The notes beneath the pieces were generated by a model, which had not been told where the DNA came from, searched no databases, and was given only the letters and a program-made list of their open reading frames with translations. Shown in pieces: positions 1 through 10,400 of a DNA stretch of 64,000 nucleotides. A program made the position numbers and the translations under genes. Position 1 is the first letter of the stretch; each line of letters opens with the position of its first letter. Source of the stretch: Branchiostoma floridae (taxonomy: Eukaryota > Chordata > Leptocardii > Amphioxiformes > Branchiostomatidae); contig NC_049982.1 of NCBI RefSeq assembly GCF_000003815.2, forward strand, positions 20,604,083 to 20,668,082. The letters run 5' to 3'.

Positions 1-1455
1 TGCCCATTAGCGGATCATTGTTTATATCAATCCCAGGGAAGGCATATTGTGTCCCTCTGTTTAAAACATTACAATCTTGTCATCAACAGAACTACGCTCA
101 GCCAAGATTCACACGGACGGCAGTTCTACACACAGGATGTACAAGTTGGGAACGGCTCCGTAGTCGAAGAAGTCCGCTACTGCGATTTCGCTTCTCAGGA
201 CGATATGAGAGAGGGCATGATCAGCAGGCGGCTGGCTCTCGGCCGCGCCGTAGCCGTGTATCTTGAGGAGGTACGATTTGATTCTTCAAATGTCTGTGCT
301 TGAGTGGAATCGTGTGGCCCAATCGGTAAAGGTGTTTGACTTAGAAGCTATAGGTCCCGGGTCCGATCTATATGTCATCGATCTTGTGCCCTTAGGAAAG
401 GCACTTAACACGACTTTCTCACTCCACCCAGGTGTAAACATGGTCGGGTACCTAATTTCGGTTGGGAACGAAAGGGTGGTGAAAGGCTTCGCCTTCCAAT
501 ACCGTGCCCTTATTGTGTCAAAAAGTATATGTGACTACCTTTACCTCCTGCCTGTTCGGTGAACATGCCACTGTGAAAATGAATTACGCAGTGCCACATT
601 ATCCTTGTCTGTCTGAAAGCAAATAAAGAAAGCAAAATTATGCATTGCTCTTGGTGTTAGAACATAGTCACATACAGTTGATAAAAGAGACAATACAAGG
701 ACAGAAAGGAAGAAATTAGCTCCTTACTTGTTGTTTTGTGCTTTTCGATGTGTTTTTTTGTGTGTGAATAGTACCAACGACATCCGTGTAACACAATGTT
801 TTTAAGGGTCCTTTCGTCGTGAAAGACTTCGCCATTCCGGCTGGAGAACCCGGGTGTGAGACCGCAGAACTGGTCCTTCTGGAGGGTTCTAACGAGGGGG
901 CCCCTAGCTGGCAGGACATGATCAGCGGCCAGGAGTTCACCGTCATCTTTGACATGCCGTACAACATCCCGAACTTCATGGATGCCAAATATTCCCTCAA
1001 TGTCGAGTATGTGTATAACAGGTGGCTGGCTATCCGGGATGGGTTCACCCCACATCTGTATGATGGACATCGCAACGGCGGCAGTGACGATGTCACCAAC
1101 TTTAAGGTACAGAACTGTAACTCATCTCTCTCTCTCTCCATCTCCCTTTCTCTTTCCTTTAATGACTAACTATGCATCCAACCATCTATCCACACATCCA
1201 TCTATATCCATTATCATAAGCATTGTTTATTATTGGATCGCCATGATTTTACCGTACAGATATGTGTTTTCAATAGATAAGTGTGGGAGGTTTGGTTATG
1301 ACGTACGACGAGGATACGGGTCTGTTGACTGTGACACAAGATGACTACGATGCATCAGCACAGATGATTCCCGACCTGCCCATCTGGGTCAATGGACTGG
1401 CTGTAGCCAGGGTGGAGTACAAGTCACTGCTGCAACAGCTCCAAAACCACAACAG
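1..1455 (+). CDS. N-terminal exons of the mosaic gene, family not recognised
   Basis: Three exons (1-267, 807-1106, 1277-1455) form one open frame. Exon 1 is open from the first base of the window and ends LEE before a GTACGA donor. The second begins GPFVVKDF after a TTTAAG acceptor and ends in phase 0. The third begins after TTCAATAG and ends in phase 2, which fits the T that starts the next exon. The encoded stretch is mixed hydrophobic and polar with few cysteines, unlike the cysteine-rich part downstream, and I could not name a family. An open stretch at about 310-433 (FDLEAIGPG onward) lies inside the first intron in another frame; it has no clear acceptor and is left out. Confidence 0.6.
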
Positions 1456-4400
1456 GTAGACATTCCCTCCCTCATATCTCTACACCAGTATGCTTTATAT
1501 CATGTTTACTTGGGTAAGGCTGTGCTAGATAACAGATATTTATCATATATTCATTCGATATCACATTGATACTCATTGTCTATTTCAGTGTGGGCGGGGG
1601 AAAAATGCCCTGCAACATAAAGTGGTCCAATGCTCATCGTATCGACCCGACCAATGGGGGAAAGTGTATACATTTCACGGCGGCGTCACTCGGGGACATG
1701 TACGTGGTGTTCTCCGGCGTCCCCAACAACCACGAGACCTGGGTGTACGTGGAGATCTCTCCTCGTGGTGTAGCTCTCTACAGGGTAAACATCCATGTTG
1801 TTGTTGAACATCTTCAACTTAAACATAAACACGACATTGCAATCAAGAAAGCTATGCACCATAAAAATTGAAAACCTATCTATATATTTTCAAAACCTAT
1901 CTACTTGTTTACTCACGTCTGTAGGCGGAAAGGTGCATTGAACTCCTTTGAAGGCGTCTTTAATATTGGCAAAACTATGATTACATGGAAGTTTCTTTTA
2001 CTGAAACGGCTGCATTCGTCCAGAAACGAAATAGCGCATTTCTGATACAACAGTTTTTTGCTTACCCTTTGAACAGGCCATGCGACTGGCAGTTACACAG
2101 CTGGAACGGGGTGCTGCGGGTCTGGGATCAGACATTCTCTACCAGTCCTACTTTGTCTGTGTCACGGAGGATCTCACTGCGCGCACAACAACCATACAGT
2201 ACGGCAAAACACCCGACAATGAGGTCAGTCACCAATGGAGGGCAGCAATGTCTGGAAGATATTGTTTTTAGATGGCCAATTCAACAAAACGGAACTGATG
2301 TCAACAGATAACACTATTTTTGCAAACTGGTATGGATGGATAAAGTATGACAGGAGTTCAATTAATTTCAATGAATCGAAGAACATTTAGAACTGTTTTC
2401 AATGCCATTTTCATACAAGTGCTCGAGTCATAGTATGCAATGACAATACATTGAAATATATAGATAACGTTATAACGTTAGAATTCACACGTTATGTTTT
2501 TTGTCGGTTTTACAAACTTATGTCCAGAGCTGAACGAGAAGGTAGTTTTCTTGTGACATTTATTACTCTTTGGGCATAGAAATTCCGGTCACACCCAGTA
2601 TTGTTAGAAAAGCGATACCAAGTAAAGTAAAAAAGGTAAAATCTTTAGATTCGAGGCACATTCAGTAGTTCCTGTTGCAAAGTATCCATAACTAACTGCT
2701 AGTTGTGTTTCACATGGTATATTTTTTCTCCAATGACATGGTATGCAGGAACGTGCTGAAGTCTGGCTGGACCATCAATTCGACGTCATTCTCAGTCTGC
2801 ATTACTACTCCTTCGGTACCGGCACAGAGCCAGCCAAGTTTATGGGGGTGTCTCAACTGGATACGCTCCTCGAAGAATTCATCGTTTGCCAGGAGGGAAC
2901 AACCTTCGTCAATGGTCGCTGCGAGCAGGTCTGCCATGAGCAGTGCGACGGTGAGACACATACAGATTTTACACGATATACGCCACGCTTTGGTTGGGCA
3001 ACCGTAACCGTAACGTTAGTTCAGAATTCATGACATTTGTTTATGAGCCACGCCATAGGTTAGTATGATGGGTGAGATTTTCACATGGTCAGAAATGGAG
3101 ACCTGACCAAGTCAAGTTGTGAGAGCTGTACTTACACTAATTGTCACCAACCTCTATATGTCTAATTGATTCTAGGCTGCAGAATTTCTGGGTCCGACGA
3201 CCCCCGCAACTGCGTGGCGTGCAGGAACAAGAAAGTGGCGTTCCCACTGATGGGTAGTTCCGTGGGCGACTTTGAGTGTGTAGCAGACTGTCCTTCCACC
3301 ATGACGACAGCCTCTGATTCTATAAACTGTGAATGTGAGTAGCCTTTATAATGTTTTCTTCGCGGTTTGAGTAAATTGCTTTGCAAATTCGCGCTAGTAG
3401 GTCAATGATGTACAAGGCATAACGTGAGTGGATATTCTGCACATGAGACGGTGTCTGTATAAGATAAGACTCTACATCTACATTACTGGTGCGGAGTTCG
3501 ACTTCTGAGAAGTGGGAAATAAAAAGCCTCAAGTCTTGTAGAGAGAGTGTGATTGAGTGAAAAACGCGAATTTCTTGGCTACATCACGATATCGGATCCA
3601 ACGAGAGAGGAAATATTGACAATAGCGACATGCCTTTTAAAATCAGTGCAATCCCATAGTTCGCCTGAGAATCTATGCCCACCAGTCTAAAGATCTAAGA
3701 TTCAAACCCCAGCCGGGTTACTAGTATTCCTTTCTCTGCTTAGCACTCTTAATCAGCACTTATGAGATAGGTATGGGAAGTGGACACACTCCAATAGCAG
3801 TGGGCTAGCCCCGCATTTTAGTGTCTTTTAAATTTGTAGCTCAAACTAATACAAACGGAGGTGGACATCGCCCTAAACACCAAAAGGTGAGGGAATTATA
3901 TGCCTTTGACAGGTATCAAGCGTATGGAGGAGATAAGTGTCGAGGGTTTGGTGACGTGCGTGGCAGAGTGTCCCCTCACTCACTTTGACGACAACGGCAT
4001 CTGTAAGCGTAAGTAGAACAAATACTGTACTGTTACTGTAGACTTGTTTCAATTGTGAACTGAAAACAGGTAAAGCCTCTCGATCTATACAAAGAAAATC
4101 ACCACAGAAGTAAAATGCATTTACAATAACAAGGATTAAAATAAGCGAAAAAGAATATCATTTGCATCATCTTGCTGAAGGTCAAAGTCTTAAGATGAAC
4201 GACATTGTTTTCGCCACTTCGACAAGGGATGATTAATTAGTAAGTTTTGGGCTTCACACAGACATAAGATGCACAACTCACATTTTAGGGCACAATTATA
4301 TAGTAGAAAGCTTGTTATCCATATCTACCAAATTCCCAATCATTGTGTCCACATTTTCCGGTTGACATTCTTTTGAAACTCAGTAGGTAAGACCTTATTA

Positions 4401-7400
4401 CCTTTGCCAGAATGGCTAAGGTTATGTTTTGGGCTTGTGAGTCTGTCTGTCTGTGTGTCTGTTAACAGTATAACTCGAGAAGCCTTGGATGGATCCCGAT
4501 GATATTTGGTAGGTGGATAGGGGTCGGGAAAACGAAGGTCAAGTTCGATAATGGGCCTCCTAGCGGCTTGCTAAGGTACTGCAGCAGAACCTCAATTTTT
4601 GATATCTCGTGTTCTGGACATGCTGTGGTTGTGATTTTTGAGTGGTAGATAGCCCTTGGAGCAGAGAGTAAGTGCTGTAAGCACTGGCGGCTTGTTTGGA
4701 ACTGCAGTCGCCAATTTCCTTTCAAACTTTGGACGAGAATAGCTCGAGAACGTGTTGATGGATCGTCATGATTTTTGGTATGTAGATAGCCCAAGTAACA
4801 ATTTACATAATAAAATACTAATTATGCAAATCAGCAACTAATTTGCATAATTAATGAGGAAAGTTTATGAATCCTCTGCATTTCATGATAGGACTTTTCA
4901 ACTTGTCACATATATAGATGAGAAAGAGATAAATATCAATGCATATTAATCATGCAAATGGCGGCCTCATTTGCATAATTAATGAGAAAATATAAACGTG
5001 TTGACGGATCGTCTTGATTTTTGGTATGTAGATAGCCAAAGGGAAGACTTACATGATGGAATTCTAATTATGCAAATCGACAGCTAATTTGCATAAATAA
5101 TGAAGAAAGTTTGTAAATCCACTGCATTCCTTTATAGGACTTTCAAACTTGTCACATTTGTATCTGAGAAATAAATAAATATCTATATATATTGATTATG
5201 CAGATGATGATCTCATTTGCATAAATAATGGCAAAATATGAACGTGTTACGGATCATCATGATTTTTGGTATGTAGATATCCTAAGTAAGAAATTACATA
5301 ATGAGATACTAATTATGCAAATTAACAGCTTGACAGCTAATTTGCATAATTAATGCGTAAAGTTGATAAATCCACTGCATTCCGTGATAGGACTTTTAAA
5401 CTTGTCACATATGTAACTGAGAAAGGTGGCAGAGAGTAAGAGGTGTATGTTTGGGTCCGGTAACATATTTTCTTGAACTGCAGGAGCCGGTTTAGTTTCC
5501 TACTTATTCTCTTTCCTACTGAAAGAGAATAAGTCAAGAAGGGATGAAAGGATCATCATGATTTTTGGTATGCTGATAGCTTAAGTGATGCTTGATACAA
5601 TTTAATATTATTATGTAAATAGGGATCTAAGTTGTATAAGCAATGGCGAAATGTTATGAACCAACTCCAGGCATATAAAATAAAATGTAATGAGTAACAC
5701 ATTTATGTCTACAGACATCATTCTACATAACAAACCTGGTCTATTTGGCAAAGGTATGTGTTCGTGGAACTCTAGTGTTCAACATGCTCTTTATCGAAAA
5801 ATAAACATTTCATCGCTACATGTTTCAGAGTGCAGCAGCTTCTGTCAAGATGTCAGTTCTACTGGCACCAGGGTGTGCACCGGACCATCACCAGAGCAGT
5901 GTGATACCTGCATCTACATTGCGACTGACGGAAGCTGCGCTTTGGGATGTTCCCCCGGACAGAAGGCCGTGCCAGGGTCAGACGGTACCTTCACCTGTGA
6001 AGCCTGTCGGCCTGGTTACAGGTGCGTCAATGGAGATGAGGTGGACGAAATCTGCCCGGCGGGGACGTACAGCAACTCAGCAGGCACGGATTGTGACCCG
6101 TGTGCAGCAGGACAGTACAGCGATACTGCAGGCACCCCTTGTCAGCCGTGTCCAGCAGGACAGTTCAACACACAAGGCGGCTCTACCAGCTGTCAGGCAT
6201 GCCCTGCGGGGCAGTTCAGCGCCTCACAGGGCTCCACTAGCTGCCAGTCCTGCCCGGCCGGGCAATATAGCGGCTCCGCTGGGTCCACATCCTGTACAAT
6301 CTGCCCAGCAGGACAGTTCAGCAGCCAGGCTGAATCTACCAGCTGCACCGTCTGCCCAGCGGATACTTTCAGCAGCACCGCTGGATCCACAAGCTGTCAG
6401 CCATGTGCAACTGGGACTACGAGCACAGCGGGCTCAACCTCCTGCACCAGTGAGTGCCAATATATGGTCACACCTACCCACCTAGTTCATGCTAAGCGCC
6501 AAGTTACCATTTCCGCCATCTGCAGTTTTCTCGACTAGACCTGCTTCAAGTCGGGTCATGGTCAACTATGGATGTGATTTAATTGCAATGTGATCATGAA
6601 AGATGCCAGTGGATAAGACAGTTACAGGCACGGCACCAAACAAATGAATATAGTTCGTCATTCAATTATATTTCATTCCGTAGACCGTATTTCTGTTTAG
6701 ATGAAGTTTCTCATTCACTTTGACAGTCATATTCTAAGCTTGTTCTACTTGTATACAACGAAGTGATCTTGACATTGTAACTTTCGCTCTCTCAAACAGG
6801 TACTGATGAGTGCGCATCCAACCCCTGTGTACACGGCACATGCACGGATCTTACTAACGCCTACTCTTGCGCTTGCAACACAGGATGGTCGGGTGACAGG
6901 TGTGACGTAGGTTAGTACTGAAGCCACACACACACACGCACGCACACGCACACACAAACGCACGCACACGCACACACACACACACGCACGCACAAGCACA
7001 CACACATGCGCGCAAGCATGCACACACGCACATACAAGTGTAATTACCTCTAACAAAAATGGAGGTATAGTTTTGGTGTGCATGTGTGTGTGTGTGTGTG
7101 TGTGCCTGCTTCAGAATATTTGTTGTCATTATAATATTTGAACCTCTGGACGGATTGTGATGATATTTGGTATGTGGAAGGATGTTGAAAAGAGAAGGTT
7201 AGGGTTAACTTGGGGCTCCCTGATATATGGCCTTGTTACTGTAACAGAACGTGTGTTTTTGTATCCTTTGGCTTGGATATGCTATGGTCCTTGATTTTGT
7301 ATGGCAGATAGCTTGTGATATAAGGAAGAAGTGTGGGTTTGAGCCCCCTATAAACTTACTTTGTAACTGCAGGGATATTTTTAAATGTATTAAAGAGGAT

Positions 7401-10400
7401 AACTACAGAAAGAAACATGATATACAGTATGCGGGTAGTTTAGACCTAAAAGCAAACAAGGACATCCAAAATATGCACATTTAGGACTTAATTTACGTAA
7501 TCAATAAGAAAAATATGTACTTCTTTCACAGCAATACTTCATAACATAATGTGCACAATCTATGATGGAGTGAAACATTATGCAAACGAGTGTCTAATTT
7601 CAGTAGTAAACGATGGGAATTACCAACTTGTGAACTGTGCAAGGTAGTCAAAGGTGTACAGGACTATGCTGTAGCAACTGCATGTTGTGAAAAATATCAA
7701 TGTATTTTTTACCTTTAATATCATATCACAGTAAACTACAACTGTCAAGATCCTGCCCAACTCAGCGGGGATTCTGGCACTTTCACATCGCCTGGTTACC
7801 CGAACAACTACAACGACGGCGCCCGGTGTTCCTGGACGATCACTGTCAGCAGCGGAAAGCGGGCAGCCGTTAGGTAAGTCTATATACCATGGCCTTCCAG
7901 TGCATTGCAATGCTCATTAACATGTGAAAGTTTTAGAATGACATGTACTTCCTCCATTTGAAGGTCGTCCTGACCTTAGTCAGTTCTGTTTCAGTCAAGC
8001 TATTCAAACGAATCAGATGCAATCAATGGATTGATGGTTACCCCTTTAAACAAGACATCGCTATGTACAACGTAGCAGCGCTGATTCTCCATTTCTTTCC
8101 ATCGAAGTAATTTTGGACGTTTACATTGGTTGGCAGCACTTCATGACAATCATTGACACACCTTCTGTCAAAAGTTAAGTTATACTAATGTTCAACCTTG
8201 CAGGTTTACAGACTTTGACCTGGAATCTGAGAGCTCTTGCAACTACGACTCCGTCACGGTGTATGACGGATCCACTTCCAGCAGTACACAGCTCAGCAAA
8301 CTCTGCGGAACAAACGGTGCAGCAGCCGTGGGCAGTGGGAGAACCATTCACATCCGTTTCACCTCCGACAGTTCAGTAACCAGAGGGGGGTTTGTCGCTG
8401 AGTACGCAGGTGAGCATATAGCGGTTCTATGTTCTAAGGGACAGAGTGCATTCTGAAGGTCAGCGATTCAACCCCCGGCATGGTCATATCAAAGACTTGA
8501 AAATGGTACATACTGCTTTCTCTGCTCAGCAGTTATGAGAAAGAGTATGAATGGGAGTTGAACACACTTCACTGTGAATGTGTCGGCTGTGTGGCCCGAA
8601 GGTCATATAGACCATGATCACTGGAGAAATACAGATGAGCATCGCCCCTGTACAACGAAAGATGATTTTAACTTTAATACAGGTATTGGATAAGAATAGA
8701 ATAAGAGGAACGGTCACCATTGAAGACTTGCGGAGGAAATCTGGCACTTGTATCCATGTGAGCCTAGTAAGATTGTGTGATCTTTTGGTGGATGCTATCA
8801 ACAGAATTAATATTGACCCTTTAACATTTGGCTAAAGGGCATTTACCACAACTCTATAAGTGTTCATTATTTACAGATACGTTTAGTTCAAGGTCATGCT
8901 TTGGCAGAGATTTATTTCCATCACATTGGTCGTGGGTATAAAAAAGTGTATGGAAAAAATCGTAATGTCATATTGCCTCCGGGAAAAGAAGTTTTGTAAC
9001 TGTTCAAAGGGTTGAGTGCTGTATCTTACCATCGGTTTGGCGGATCATTATGTACTTTGACACATGGTTAGGCGGTACCTGCGCGGTAATTCATGTTGTG
9101 TTTTTACCGTAATTTTCTTTATAGGCAATGTAGTATTTCAGAAATCACCCCAATTTTCGTGGAATGTGAGACAATCGTTGACTTTTGTGGGTGTGCACTG
9201 ACTGAAATTTCTCCAAGCGGATGTGAGGTTTGTAACAGCTTAATTGGCACAACAGCTGACTGTCAGATGAGATTCCATGCCAAGTAGATGTTAACGGTGC
9301 ACACAACAGTTCTTCCGCGACCGTGGTCCCTGGCCAATCGTGACAAAAAGTGATGAAAGGGCTTCGGGGGCGCCTGGGTTTGAGTTCACATTTCTCATAG
9401 TCTACCGCGAAATGACATTAGATGCTAACATGACTGCAAAGCATAGGAAGTGATGTGTTGGCGAAAACTGTTAATTTACCAAAACATCGCTGTTTACATC
9501 ACATTTTACCCCCCCAAAAAGGAGGGTCATATCCTGACGGCAGGTTCTGAAATTTTCAAAGTTTGTGCTGTTCGCAGCTGTATCTCACGATCGGCTCGGT
9601 GTATCTGCGCGATTCTGCGGTTCTTCAGTATGGCTTCTTTTAATAGGTGGACAGGAGAAATAGTGACCAACATATGAGGTAATAGGCAATTGTCAAGAAG
9701 ATGTGTGGTTTTCGGCGGTCTAATATGAAACCATCGACTTTAACGTGCTTAAGATATTTGGGGTCATGTATCTCCAAGAAGACATTTGAGGTTGGCGCTT
9801 ATCAGAAATCTAGAAATGTTTCATAAGACAAAATCTATATCTAAAGCAACATTTCAGTTAGAAATGTACGAATGTATCGTGATGGAATGATTGGAAAGTT
9901 AATGTCCATCAGCTTTCAGACATTTCTAAGTATGCGTCCGGGCCTCTGGGGTATTGTACCTCCAAGCAGATGTTTGGGGTGGGTGCTTGCCGGGTGTGAA
10001 TCGACGAATATTTCATAACTATCGGGGGACTGACATGAAGGCACGTACGCATCTAAAATAACATTTAAGTTATATGTATACGATTTTAGTAAATGACTTC
10101 AATGCAATGTTTTGGAATGCGTTTACAAACGGGTCAAGATTTCGCTCGGAATCATATTTCACCGCCATGTAAGGCATTTCCAAGCGTGTGGGTGATCTCC
10201 AAGCAAATGTTTGGGGCCCACCCCAACAACAGTTAACAACAATACATCTAGGTATGTTTCATAACCAGTTTTGGCCCAACACGAAGCCACAACGTTTAAG
10301 TTACAAATGCACTACTGTATGCAATGTTTATTTATTTATTTAATGTTTAAATAATATAGTAATATTTATTTATTTATGTTCTTGAAACATCAATATAATA

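Noticed and set aside
263-562. A 99-residue open frame after the first exon
   Set aside because: It starts at the donor of the first exon in another frame, has no convincing acceptor, and the next exon (807-1106) joins exon 1 directly in phase 0.
4751-5450. A regularly spaced repeat array that might suggest CRISPR
   Set aside because: The whole 246-bp unit repeats with drift; there are no short identical repeats with unique spacers, and the setting is a eukaryotic intron.
6745-7129. Cysteine/valine-rich open frames on the minus strand
   Set aside because: They are translation of the CA/TG microsatellite and continue only because the repeat lacks stops.
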